Shown: positions 1-6,957, counted from the first letter of the stretch. The stretch: DNA of 20,097 bases from an uncultured bacterium (GCA_905216045.1 CAJMSL010000023.1:1-20097), one strand, 5' to 3'. Made by a program: numbers and translations. Notes: a model not told the origin generated them from the sequence alone.

Positions 1-60
1 CCGCAGCGCGAGGCCCGTCTTCAAAACCACGCCCGGCCCCGGCCGGACAGCCCACGAACG

Positions 61-2004
61 CTACAGGTTCTTGACCCCCATCGCGCGCATGGCGTTCAGG
101 ATGGCGATGATCGCCACGCCTACGTCGCCGAACACGGCAAGCCACATGTTGGCGATGCCGAGCGCCGCAAGCACCAGAATCAGCAACTTAATGCCCAGCG
201 CAAAGATGATGTTCTGCCAAACAATCGACATGGTCTTGCGCGCCACGCGGATCGCGCGGGAGATGTTGGACGGCTTGTCATCCATGAGCACGACGTCCGC
301 CGCCTCAATTGCGGCGTCCGAGCCCATAGCGCCCATGGCGATGCCCACATCGGCGCGCGTGAGCACGGGTGCGTCGTTGATACCGTCGCCGACAAAGGCG
401 AGCTTGCCCTTGCCGCTTTCGGCTGCCAGCAGCGCTTCAACACGCTCGACCTTGTCGCCCGGCAGCAGCTGCGCGTGGAACTCGTCGAGCCCCAGCCGCT
501 TGGCCACCGCAGCAGCCACTTCCTCGCGGTCGCCCGTGAGCATGACGGTGCGCTTGACGCCGGCGGCGTGCAGGTCGCGGATCGTCTGCTCTGCATCGGC
601 CTTTATGGTGTCGGCAATTACAATGTGGCCGGCATAGATGCCATCGACTAGCACGTGGAGGATGGTGCCGACGACCTCGCAATCGGGCGCTTCGACTCCG
701 GCCGCGGCGAGCATCTTTGCGTTGCCAACGACGACGTGCTTGCCGTCGATGGTTGCCGTCACGCCGTGGCCCGCGTCGTTGGCGGAGTTGCTAACGCGCT
801 TGGGGTCGACCTCGCCCTGGTAGGCGACACGTACGGACTGCGCGATGGGGTGATCGGAGAACGACTCAGCAAGGGCTGCGACTTCGAGCAACGACTGCTC
901 GGTATAGCCGGCCTCGGGGTGTACCGCGACCACCGAGAACGTGCCGTTGGTGAGGGTGCCCGTCTTGTCAAAGACGACGGTGTCCACGTCGGCGAGCGTC
1001 TCGAGGTAGTTAGAACCCTTGATGAGAACGCCCAGCTTGGACGCGCCGCCGATGCCGCCAAAGAAGCTGAGCGGGACGCTGATCACGAGCGCGCACGGGC
1101 AGCTGACGACCAGGAAAGTCAGGCCGCGCAGGATCCAGTCGGACCAGGCGCCGGTGACCAAGCCGCCGCCGAGCGCGAGTACCGCGGCAGCGCCGGTGAC
1201 GGCGGGCGTGTAGATGCGGGCAAAGCGCGTGATGAAGTTCTCGGTGCGCGCCTTCTTTTCGCTGGCGTTTTCTACGAGCTCCAGGACGCGCGCGACGGTG
1301 GACTCGCCAAAGGGCTTGGTGGTGCGCACGTGGATGAGCCCCGTCATGTTGATGCAGCCGCTGATGATATCGTCTCCGGTTTTGGCCGGGCGGGGGACCG
1401 ACTCACCGGTAAGGGCGGCGGTGTCGAGCTGGGTTTCGCCTTCGACGATGACGCCGTCGATGGGCACGCGCTCGCCGGGCTTGACCACAATCTCGGTGCC
1501 GACGGCGATGTCATCGGGGAAGACCTGTTCGAGCGTGCCGTCGGGTTGCTCGACGTTGGCGTAGTCGGGTGCGATGTCCATCATGGCACTGATCGACTTG
1601 CGGCTCTTGCCCACGGCGTACGCCTGAAACAGCTCGCCGACCTGGTAGAACAGCATGACGGCGGCGCCTTCGGCCATGTGCGGGTCGGTATCGGGGAAGA
1701 GCACCATGGCAAACGCGCCGATGGTCGCGACTGCCATAAGGAAACTCTCGTCGAAGGCCTTGCCGCGGCGGATGTTATTGAATGCCTTTTGCAGCACGTC
1801 GTAGCCGGCAATCAAAAACGGTATGAGGAACAGCATAAAGCTGGCGTAGATGTCGCCCGGGGTACCGAATGCGGCGGTGAGGGTGCCGAACTCATCGAGG
1901 GCGTACACCACGGCAAAAATGCCCAGCGCTACCAGGATGCGGTTGCGCTTATGCTCGAGTGACTCTTTCTTCTTGCGCTTCTTCTTGGGGTCGGCGGTGG
2001 CCAT
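61..2004 (-). CDS. zntA: Zn/Cd/Pb-translocating P1B-type ATPase lacking an N-terminal HMA domain
   Basis: Predicted inner-membrane efflux pump of 647 residues that uses ATP to export soft divalent metals. Visible motifs are TGES (199-202), the transmembrane metal motif CPC (302-304), the phosphorylation site DKTGT (D346), the HP locus (385-386) and GDGINDAP (539-546). In the last membrane segments K606 and D627 lie 21 residues apart, the same spacing as the Lys/Asp pair known in E. coli ZntA, which points to Zn/Cd/Pb rather than Cu. There is no fused CxxC domain; the N-terminus is instead Lys-rich (residues 7-13), and a separate HMA protein is encoded just upstream. The ATG at 2004 is chosen because GGAAGG lies about 9 bases upstream; a longer reading from 2187 would add 61 low-complexity residues and run through an operator. 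Family assignment is firm; exact metal is inferred. Confidence 0.95.
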   Translation of the reverse strand: MATADPKKKRKKKESLEHKRNRILVALGIFAVVYALDEFGTLTAAFGTPGDIYASFMLFLIPFLIAGYDVLQKAFNNIRRGKAFDESFLMAVATIGAFAMVLFPDTDPHMAEGAAVMLFYQVGELFQAYAVGKSRKSISAMMDIAPDYANVEQPDGTLEQVFPDDIAVGTEIVVKPGERVPIDGVIVEGETQLDTAALTGESVPRPAKTGDDIISGCINMTGLIHVRTTKPFGESTVARVLELVENASEKKARTENFITRFARIYTPAVTGAAAVLALGGGLVTGAWSDWILRGLTFLVVSCPCALVISVPLSFFGGIGGASKLGVLIKGSNYLETLADVDTVVFDKTGTLTNGTFSVVAVHPEAGYTEQSLLEVAALAESFSDHPIAQSVRVAYQGEVDPKRVSNSANDAGHGVTATIDGKHVVVGNAKMLAAAGVEAPDCEVVGTILHVLVDGIYAGHIVIADTIKADAEQTIRDLHAAGVKRTVMLTGDREEVAAAVAKRLGLDEFHAQLLPGDKVERVEALLAAESGKGKLAFVGDGINDAPVLTRADVGIAMGAMGSDAAIEAADVVLMDDKPSNISRAIRVARKTMSIVWQNIIFALGIKLLILVLAALGIANMWLAVFGDVGVAIIAILNAMRAMGVKNL

Positions 2005-2021
2005 GACTCGTATCCTTCCAT

Positions 2022-2050
2022 TTGAATGTATGAACACTCGCTCATATAAT
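2022..2050 (+). promoter_or_regulatory. Third ArsR-type operator inside a promoter-like sequence facing away from the ATPase gene
   Basis: Bases 2028-2047 closely match the operators upstream of the repressor gene (shared ATGAACA...CGCTCATAT). On the plus strand the element reads TTGAAT, 17 bases, TATAAT, so the operator again occupies the spacer of a near-consensus promoter. That promoter would run rightwards, antisense to the HMA and repressor genes. The site also lies 24-43 bases before the ATPase start, so the bound repressor could act on ATPase expression in the other direction. Confidence 0.6.
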
Positions 2051-2060
2051 TTCGCGAGCA

Positions 2061-2083
2061 AAGGCCGCAGCAAGCGCGGCCTT
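2061..2083. other. Stem-loop between the HMA gene and the ATPase gene
   Basis: AAGGCCGC (2061-2068) pairs with GCGGCCTT (2076-2083), a perfect 8-bp stem with a 7-base loop. It follows the HMA stop codon and precedes the third operator on the minus strand. Only three T residues follow the stem on that strand, so it may be a weak terminator, an attenuator or an RNA-processing signal rather than a full terminator. Confidence 0.4.
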
Positions 2084-2104
2084 GCAGGTTGGCGTAAACC
2101 TTGG

Positions 2105-2323
2105 CTAGAGAATGATCTCGCAGTCCGGCTCGGCGTCGGCGGTGAACTCCACAACGCGGTCGAGGACCTCGTCGAACTCGGCGTCATCGGCCTCGAGCGT
2201 CAACTTCTGGGTCATAAAGTTGACCGAAACGGATTTGACGCCCTCGAGCTTGGCCAACTCGTCCTGAAGCTCGCGCGCACAGTTGGCGCAATCGATCTCA
2301 TCGAGCTTGTACTGCTTTTTCAT
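2105..2323 (-). CDS. Stand-alone heavy-metal-associated (HMA) domain protein
   Basis: This 72-residue protein is a single HMA ferredoxin-like domain. The metal site is DCANCA, with C12 and C15; an acidic residue before CxxC is common in Zn/Cd-type domains. An additional Cys lies near the C-terminus (C68, in an acidic DCE context). The start ATG is preceded by AAAGGA with a 7-base spacer. It lies between the repressor gene (62-base gap) and the ATPase gene (100-base gap), all on one strand. The ATPase lacks this domain, so the likely role is to deliver metal to the pump or to replace its missing regulatory domain; that role is inferred. It could alternatively be a general metallochaperone of the CopZ type, but the metal site and context favour Zn/Cd. 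Confidence 0.9.
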   Translation of the reverse strand: MKKQYKLDEIDCANCARELQDELAKLEGVKSVSVNFMTQKLTLEADDAEFDEVLDRVVEFTADAEPDCEIIL

Positions 2324-2385
2324 GGTGGGTTCCTTTCCCGTTTTTGCGGCTTGGGTGCAGGCCGCGCTGGTACCGTGGTTGGTTG

Positions 2386-2751
2386 CTATTCGCAGATATG
2401 GCTCATGCCCTGGTTGAGCATGGTGTAGACGTGGGCGTCGGCGAGCGAGTAGAGGATATTGCGCCCGTCGCGCCGGAATTTAACCAGGTGCGACTGCTTG
2501 AGTGTGCGCAGCTGGTGCGACACCGCGGACTGCGAGGTTTCGGTCGCTTCGGCGATGTCTGCCACGCAGAGCTCGCGGCCCATGAGGGCGTAAAGGATCT
2601 TGATACGCGTGGTGTCGCTGAAGACCTTGAACAGGTCGGCGAGGTCGTAGAGAAGCTCCTCGTCGGGAAGGTCCTCGGGCGAGCAGGTGGTGGGGATCAC
2701 TGGCTCGGTGGCCTCGGTGTCGGGTTTCGTTTCATCAACGCGGATGCTCAT
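2386..2751 (-). CDS. ArsR/SmtB-family metal-sensing transcriptional repressor
   Basis: Winged-helix dimeric repressor of 121 residues, expected to leave DNA when metal binds. The helix-turn-helix lies around residues 62-90 (VADIAEATETSQSAVSHQL). The C-terminal helix has D105, H107, H118 and E121, exactly the D-x-H-(10)-H-x-x-E spacing of the alpha-5 zinc site known in SmtB and CzrA. The alpha-3 region reads ELCVAD and has only one Cys (C62), whereas CadC-type sensors carry two; one further Cys (C23) sits in the N-terminal tail. I therefore infer zinc sensing through the alpha-5 site. The start has AAAGGA upstream. It is the first gene of the operon with the HMA protein and ATPase and should repress its own promoter. 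Confidence 0.93.
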   Translation of the reverse strand: MSIRVDETKPDTEATEPVIPTTCSPEDLPDEELLYDLADLFKVFSDTTRIKILYALMGRELCVADIAEATETSQSAVSHQLRTLKQSHLVKFRRDGRNILYSLADAHVYTMLNQGMSHICE

Positions 2752-2765
2752 TGCAATATCCTTTC

Positions 2766-2785
2766 ATATGAACATACGCTCAAAT
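2766..2785. promoter_or_regulatory. ArsR-type operator 1, next to the repressor ribosome-binding site
   Basis: ATATGAACATACGCTCAAAT is an inverted copy of operator 2, differing at one base of 20. The two centres are 35 bp apart. It lies downstream of the promoter and just upstream of the AAAGGA Shine-Dalgarno sequence of the repressor gene, so a bound dimer here would cover the start of transcription or early leader. Confidence 0.7.
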
Positions 2786-2797
2786 AACTTACTTCCG

Positions 2798-2825
2798 ATT
2801 ATATGAGCGTATGTTCATATGTCAA
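2798..2825 (-). promoter_or_regulatory. Consensus promoter of the metal-resistance operon with operator 2 in its spacer
   Basis: On the minus strand TTGACA (2825-2820) and TATAAT (2803-2798) are both perfect matches, 16 bases apart. The spacer is largely filled by the imperfect palindrome ATATGAGCGTATGTTCATAT (2801-2820; 16 of 20 positions symmetric), resembling the 12-2-12 operators known for SmtB/CadC-type repressors. A dimer bound there would overlap both RNA polymerase contact boxes. Repression by the first gene's product is the obvious reading. Confidence 0.8.
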
Positions 2826-2909
2826 TAACGTTTAAGTAATTCATCGCACAAAATGATGGGGAATAGTGGACGAGATTCCGGATTGAGCGGTTTTGATAGT
2901 CGATGCCGA

Positions 2910-2951
2910 GGTGGGTGCCCCCGCGCCGTGCAAAAATTGGAGTATTCTGCA
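2910..2951 (+). repeat. Copy A of a 42-bp repeat (plus orientation)
   Basis: This copy has a GGTGGGT head and a GTGCAAAA...GAGTATTC.GCA core (2928-2951). It matches copy B at 33 of 42 positions without gaps, in the opposite orientation. The match includes 20 of 24 core positions, too good for chance in so small a region. Confidence 0.6.
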
Positions 2952-3116
2952 ACTATAGGGGGTCTGTTTATCTATTTCGGGCCAAATAAAGCCGCTCAAG
3001 AGTTATCCAAGGGCGGTAAACAGATAAGATCTTCCTCAAGTGTTGCCTAACGTTCCCGTTCGATAGCGCCTTTGTTTCTCATTTGGATTAACTTGTGGGT
3101 GCTGGAGGGCCGACCC

Positions 3117-3158
3117 TGCTGAATACTCGCAATTTTGCACATCGCTAGGGTACCCACC
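3117..3158 (-). repeat. Copy B of the 42-bp repeat (minus orientation)
   Basis: Read on the minus strand it starts with GGTGGGTACCC and carries the same GTGCAAAA...GAGTATTC.GCA core. It begins 12 bases after the stop codon of the nuclease-like gene. It may be part of a mobile or regulatory repeat family; no transposase lies nearby. Confidence 0.6.
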
Positions 3159-3170
3159 TTGTTAGCCGGT

Positions 3171-4364
3171 CTAGCTTCCGGCCCCGAAGATCCTGCCCTC
3201 GGGCGCGAGGCTGCTTGTTTGGGCAAATGATGGGCTGTCGGATTCGACTGTCTGCATGTCATCGATTGCTGTAACTTCATTATTAATTGTCGGGTCATCC
3301 AGCGTGATGCCTTCGAGTGTTGCTTTTTCGAGGTCGATTCGTTGGCGCTCTTCGGAATCCTGGCGAAGCTGCTTCTGAATTCGCCTTTTCTCTTCTATAA
3401 ACCTTCTGAGCACAAACTGTCTCAGGTCCTCTTGCATGATTTGAAAGTCTTTTGGTAGACGTGAGGGGCGTACGCCCTCTTTCCGCTGGATTGCTTCCAT
3501 GACCCTAACGAAAGAGCTGGCATGCATAAAGGAATAACGGCTGACGGTGATGATTCCGTATCCCATGGACGCAAGCGCATTCTTGCGTTCCTCATCGATG
3601 GCGCGGTCTTCTTCCGCGTCATGATAAAAACCGTTGTATTCAATGTCTGTGCGAGATTTCTTTTGATACGCATCCATAAAGAACTTTTTGCGTCTCGTGA
3701 GATTCTTTGCGGCGGCGGTGACCTGCACCTCGTAATCGGTCTCAATTCCCTTAATACCAAGCCCTCCTTCGCTTTTGGGCAGCGTTAGCATCATGACAAA
3801 TGCCGTTTCCATGGGAGACCGGCATCCGTCGCGTACACATTGGATCGCCTTTCGGGCAAGGGCCAAACCGTCGCATCTGGTAATGGAATTAAAGAACTGC
3901 TTTAACCTCTCGGTCGAGGTGAGCGCGAAACGCTCGTTATAAGAGGTGGAAGAGCCGGTTCCAAGGGAGTAAGCGCTGCACAATTCAAAGTAGTACTCCA
4001 CCAGTTCGCGAAAAGGGAGATAGGTGGCGGCTTGAAGTGCGCAAAGCTCAACGCCAACAATGAAGATGCCATCTTCAAGCTCTATAAAGCGTGAGTTCGA
4101 GAATCGTTTTGACGAAACGTGGCATTGACAGTTCATTGCATAGCGCGCATTCCTGCGATCAAACACCATCACCTCGAGGGAATCATTTGCGCCGAGGGAA
4201 ACATCATGTTTGGTGAGCCATTCTGCGGCTGCGTCAAGGAGCGTTCCGGTGGGACATGATCCGTAAATCGCGGCAGGGTTACAGGACTCGATGCCTTTCG
4301 CAGACACCGAATGCACGGCCTGGTAGACCGCTTTTGCAGTGGTATGTGACAATACGATACTCAT
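3171..4364 (-). CDS. Putative PD-(D/E)XK nuclease-like protein (DUF559/Vsr-like region), function unknown
   Basis: The 397-residue product is not a protein I recognise by name. Residues 183-275 resemble the DUF559/Vsr-like endonuclease fold: SPMET (E186), then D231, IEYNG (E242), H248, and a D257-x-x-R260 helix before a GYGIITV strand. The N-terminal 180 residues have several Cys and no motif I can place. Residues 310-350 are strongly charged and probably a coiled coil, and the last 50 residues are acidic and Ser/Thr-rich. No good Shine-Dalgarno sequence precedes the ATG, so the start is less certain than for neighbours. The gene is visibly less GC-rich than its neighbours and is flanked by AT-rich non-coding DNA and repeats, suggesting acquisition. 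A defence or DNA-processing role is possible but unproven; no partner gene adjoins it. Confidence 0.75.
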   Translation of the reverse strand: MSIVLSHTTAKAVYQAVHSVSAKGIESCNPAAIYGSCPTGTLLDAAAEWLTKHDVSLGANDSLEVMVFDRRNARYAMNCQCHVSSKRFSNSRFIELEDGIFIVGVELCALQAATYLPFRELVEYYFELCSAYSLGTGSSTSYNERFALTSTERLKQFFNSITRCDGLALARKAIQCVRDGCRSPMETAFVMMLTLPKSEGGLGIKGIETDYEVQVTAAAKNLTRRKKFFMDAYQKKSRTDIEYNGFYHDAEEDRAIDEERKNALASMGYGIITVSRYSFMHASSFVRVMEAIQRKEGVRPSRLPKDFQIMQEDLRQFVLRRFIEEKRRIQKQLRQDSEERQRIDLEKATLEGITLDDPTINNEVTAIDDMQTVESDSPSFAQTSSLAPEGRIFGAGS

Positions 4365-4715
4365 GGTATATATCGTGTCAGCTAATGCCGTGTTGATGGC
4401 GCTGAGTGAAAAAGTCGTTTTAGAGGTCTAACCAAATGCTGTCCAAAAGCTTGACGCAATTATGAGTTGGTATGCCCTAAATAAAAGTTTTCGCAGCTTA
4501 GCTATAGCATATAACTACTCAATTGCTGCACATTTGATTGTGATGCATCACCATTCGACAACGAATTACGTGTCGGGAATTGGCCAAAATCGTTCAAAAT
4601 GAGGGTTCAGAATTTGTGATGGCAGATCTATCTGTGGAATGTAGGGCGGCCCCGCTGCGGGGTTTTCCGCTGCGAGGCCGCTCGTGATCTACGCCGGAGT
4701 TTGTCGTAGACGTTT
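4365..4715. other. AT-rich intergenic stretch with no gene seen
   Basis: About 350 bases between the nuclease-like gene and the exonuclease gene. The part to about 4640 is clearly AT-rich compared with the rest of the window and contains a 10-bp palindrome, TGATGCATCA (4541-4550). I see no RNA gene, no convincing promoter and no coding frame. The GC-rich end holds a stem-loop, listed separately. Confidence 0.6.
4646..4681. other. Strong stem-loop downstream of the exonuclease gene
   Basis: Arms 4646-4660 and 4667-4681 pair at 13 of 15 positions around a 6-base loop. It lies 34 bases after the exonuclease stop codon on the minus strand, a normal place for a terminator, but no T-tract follows on either strand. 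It may stabilise the 3' end of the message. Confidence 0.45.
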
Positions 4716-5684
4716 CTACTTGGCAAACAGGTTCTTGAGGTTGAACTCGGCTTGGACGGTGCGGAGCATGAGGTCGGTGTCGTCGAGGCCCAGATGCTGC
4801 TCGTTGGCGTCGGCGGCGAGGGTTCCACGGCGGCGCGCCCAGTTCTCGAGCGCGGCGGGCGCGGATTCGCGGGGGAGCGAGCGGACGTCGGCATCCAGGC
4901 TGCGGCAGATCTGGCGCGAGTCGATGACGATGATCTTGCCGGCGCGGCGTGCCTCGGCGTAACCGTCCAGGTGGATCTTGAACCAACTGTCCTCAAAGGC
5001 GGCGTTGTGCGCCATGTACGGGTACTTCTTCATAAGCTTGAGCAGCTGCTTCTGCAGTTCCTTGTTCTCGCGGAACGGCTTTTTGCCGTCGATGTCGTCC
5101 CAGGTGATGTGGTGGATATTCGACAACGGCACATCCTCGCCGCGGTAGATATCGGGCAGGCCGCAGTAGTGTGCCTCGGCGTCGTGCGGGACGGCGTCGC
5201 TGGTGAGCTCCATGATTTCCCAACCCACATTGATGATATAACCGCGCTCGGGTGCACGGCCGGTGGTCTCGATGTCGATACCGAGCACGGTGCCCTGGAT
5301 GGGCTTGCGGGCGTAGGCCACGCCGAGCGCGTCGCGGTCGCCGCGGATCTCGCGCATGACCGACGCGGCGGTGCGCTTTTGCATCTTACCGATGGCGGTG
5401 CAGGTGTCGGCATCGGACAGGCCGCGCGAAAGCGTCGCGGGCGTCACGTTGCGCAGGCGCGCCTCGCCAATCTGGTCGCACAGGTCGCGGTTGCGGTCAG
5501 CCAGGTCGCGCACGGTGGCAAAGTCGAAGCTGGGGTCGCCCTCGGCGGTAAAGTACTCGGTTTCGAGCACCTTAAGGGCCTCCTCGCCCTTCTGGCGCTC
5601 GGACTCCATGGCGCCGTGATCGCCATAGATAAACATGGGGATAAACGGCTGACGCTCGTATTCGAGTGCTTGTGAAACGTTCAT
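4716..5684 (-). CDS. DnaQ-like DEDDh 3'-5' exonuclease
   Basis: The 322-residue product carries a C-terminal exonuclease domain of the DNA polymerase III epsilon/RNase T superfamily. The four acidic residues and general base are visible: D137 and E139 in GIDIETTG, D232 in HNAAFEDSWF, and H297 with D302 in HLGLDDTD. The H-to-D spacing of five matches the DEDDh type. The first 130 residues contain no known catalytic motif and are charged and helical; this extension is longer than in plain epsilon subunits. AAGGAG lies 7 bases before the ATG. It is a single-gene unit. It probably trims 3' ends of DNA or RNA in repair or processing; the substrate cannot be read from sequence. It could be mistaken for the replicative proofreading subunit, but the N-terminal extension argues against that. 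Confidence 0.88.
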   Translation of the reverse strand: MNVSQALEYERQPFIPMFIYGDHGAMESERQKGEEALKVLETEYFTAEGDPSFDFATVRDLADRNRDLCDQIGEARLRNVTPATLSRGLSDADTCTAIGKMQKRTAASVMREIRGDRDALGVAYARKPIQGTVLGIDIETTGRAPERGYIINVGWEIMELTSDAVPHDAEAHYCGLPDIYRGEDVPLSNIHHITWDDIDGKKPFRENKELQKQLLKLMKKYPYMAHNAAFEDSWFKIHLDGYAEARRAGKIIVIDSRQICRSLDADVRSLPRESAPAALENWARRRGTLAADANEQHLGLDDTDLMLRTVQAEFNLKNLFAK

Positions 5685-5766
5685 ATAACTGCTCCTTGGA
5701 CGGGCCGCACCGCGCGGCTCGGGTTCATTGAGATGTGGCGAGATGATAGTTTACCATGGGCAACTA

Positions 5767-5794
5767 TTGGCATCGCGCCTAGGACAACTACAAT
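5767..5794 (+). promoter_or_regulatory. Putative promoter of the metal exporter gene
   Basis: TTGGCA (5767-5772) and TACAAT (5789-5794) are separated by 16 bases; each box matches consensus at five of six positions. It lies 62 bases upstream of the exporter start codon. The -10 region forms part of a direct repeat, listed separately. Confidence 0.55.
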
Positions 5795-5824
5795 ACCCTA
5801 GTTGACCGCTAGGACTTTTACAAT
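5779..5824 (+). repeat. Direct repeat CTAGGAC-NNN-TACAAT, two copies 30 bp apart
   Basis: Copies at 5779-5794 and 5809-5824 agree at all 13 fixed positions and differ only in the three-base middle. Spacing of 30 bp is close to three helical turns, so both would face the same side of the DNA. They may be binding sites for a regulator of the exporter gene or duplicated -10 regions. Confidence 0.5.
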
Positions 5825-5856
5825 GCTGCCGAAAGACATGAAAGGTTCCATCCGTC

Positions 5857-6957
5857 ATGGATTTGCTGATTGATATTCTGCTCGACGCCGGCAAGGACAC
5901 GCTCTCGCTGGCGCCGTTTTTGTTGGTGACGTATCTTGCTCTCGAGACACTTGAGCACGTTGCGGGCGACCGCGTCAACGGCGCTATCAAGCGCGCCGGC
6001 GCTGCGGGTCCTGTGGCTGGCTCGCTGCTGGGCATTGTGCCGCAGTGCGGATTTTCGGCCATGGCAGCAACGCTGTACGCCGGCCGTGTCGTGACGCTGG
6101 GCACGCTGGTCGCCGTGTTCCTCTCGACCTCCGATGAGATGCTGCCGCTGTTGCTCGCCGAGCAGGTGCCCGTGCAGACCATGGCGATGCTTTTGGCTTC
6201 GAAGGCACTGATCGCGCTGGTCACGGGCTTTATCGTGGACGCGGCTATCCGCGGCCTTCGTCGTAATGCCCGCGCGCATGCGGCGATTCGCCGTACCGTG
6301 CTGGGGACCGCTGCCAATCCGGCTCATGTGAACTGCGCGCACGACGACCATACCGGGGGCGACATCATTGATGAAGTGGCCGAGGCGGGCGTGAGCGCCG
6401 ATCACATCCACGAGTTGTGCGAGCGCGACCATTGCGGTTGCGATGATGATGAAGATGAACGCGAGCGCGACCACGGACACAGCCATGACCACGGTCACGC
6501 AGGCGAGCATGAGCACCACCACGGCCATGGGCACGACCACGGTCACTCCCACGAAGGTGCGCCCGTCCTGTCGATTATCCGCAGCGCGATCTCGCACACC
6601 GTGCAGGGTTCGGTTTTTATTTTCCTGGTGACGCTGATTCTAGTTGCCGTGCTCGAGACCTTCGGAGAGTCCGCGATCGAGCAGTTCCTGCGTGGCAACG
6701 AGACGCTCGCCGTCTTGGGCTCGGCACTCGTCGGCCTGATCCCCAACTGCTCGGCCAGCGTGGTCATTACGCAGCTGTACCTGGAGGGCGCGCTACAGCT
6801 GGCGCCGATGCTCGCCGGCACGCTCATTTCCGCCGGCGTGGGCTATCTTGTCCTGTTCCGCACCAACCGCAGCGCTCGTGAAAACGCCGTGTTCCTGGTC
6901 ATGATGTACGTCATCGGCGCCGGCTGGGGCCTTATCCTATCCGCCTTCGGCCTCTAA
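5857..6957 (+). CDS. ArsP_2-type (10TM) putative heavy-metal exporter with His-rich loop
   Basis: Integral membrane protein of 366 residues in two hydrophobic halves. Each half has a matching motif: GIVPQCGFS (59-67, C64) and GLIPNCSAS (293-301, C298), each followed by a TLY/QLY helix, an internal pseudo-duplication typical of the putative 10TM heavy-metal exporter family (sometimes annotated as a manganese transporter). The two halves are joined by a cytoplasmic or periplasmic loop rich in His, Asp and Cys (about 158-232) that could bind many divalent ions. AAAGG lies 11 bases before the ATG. It is a single-gene unit with a promoter upstream and a strong terminator downstream. Export of a divalent metal is inferred from family; the metal is not determined. 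Confidence 0.85.
   Translation: MDLLIDILLDAGKDTLSLAPFLLVTYLALETLEHVAGDRVNGAIKRAGAAGPVAGSLLGIVPQCGFSAMAATLYAGRVVTLGTLVAVFLSTSDEMLPLLLAEQVPVQTMAMLLASKALIALVTGFIVDAAIRGLRRNARAHAAIRRTVLGTAANPAHVNCAHDDHTGGDIIDEVAEAGVSADHIHELCERDHCGCDDDEDERERDHGHSHDHGHAGEHEHHHGHGHDHGHSHEGAPVLSIIRSAISHTVQGSVFIFLVTLILVAVLETFGESAIEQFLRGNETLAVLGSALVGLIPNCSASVVITQLYLEGALQLAPMLAGTLISAGVGYLVLFRTNRSARENAVFLVMMYVIGAGWGLILSAFGL

Larger units (their letters stand above)
2826..3170. other. Non-coding stretch with a pair of inverted repeats
   Basis: No convincing gene is present here. Base composition is more AT-rich than in the flanking genes. The main content is two inverted copies of a 42-bp repeat, listed separately. Short open frames on both strands have no ribosome-binding site and cross these repeats. 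Confidence 0.6.

Noticed and set aside
655..1962. Long open frame on the plus strand opposite the ATPase gene (435 codons)
   Set aside because: It is antisense to a gene with a full set of P-type ATPase motifs; long antisense frames are expected at this GC content and the product has no recognisable domain.
2005..2187. N-terminal extension of the ATPase to 2187
   Set aside because: It would overlap the HMA gene and operator 3, has Ser/Arg-rich non-protein-like sequence, and the ATG at 2004 has its own ribosome-binding site.
2853..3050. 65-codon frame on the plus strand
   Set aside because: No ribosome-binding site, runs through repeat copy A, and the product looks random.
3047..3298. 83-codon frame on the minus strand
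   Set aside because: It overlaps the end of the nuclease-like gene and repeat copy B, and lacks a ribosome-binding site.
4551..4583. Imperfect inverted repeat around TTCGACA/TGTCGGGAA
   Set aside because: Only about five contiguous base pairs with a bulge; not convincing as a site or terminator.
4752..5675. 307-codon frame on the plus strand opposite the exonuclease
   Set aside because: Mirror of a gene with complete DEDDh motifs; low-complexity Val/Ala/Gly content.
5800..5856. Manganese riboswitch (yybP-ykoY type) before the exporter gene
   Set aside because: The leader after the predicted promoter is too short and lacks the conserved loops of that riboswitch.
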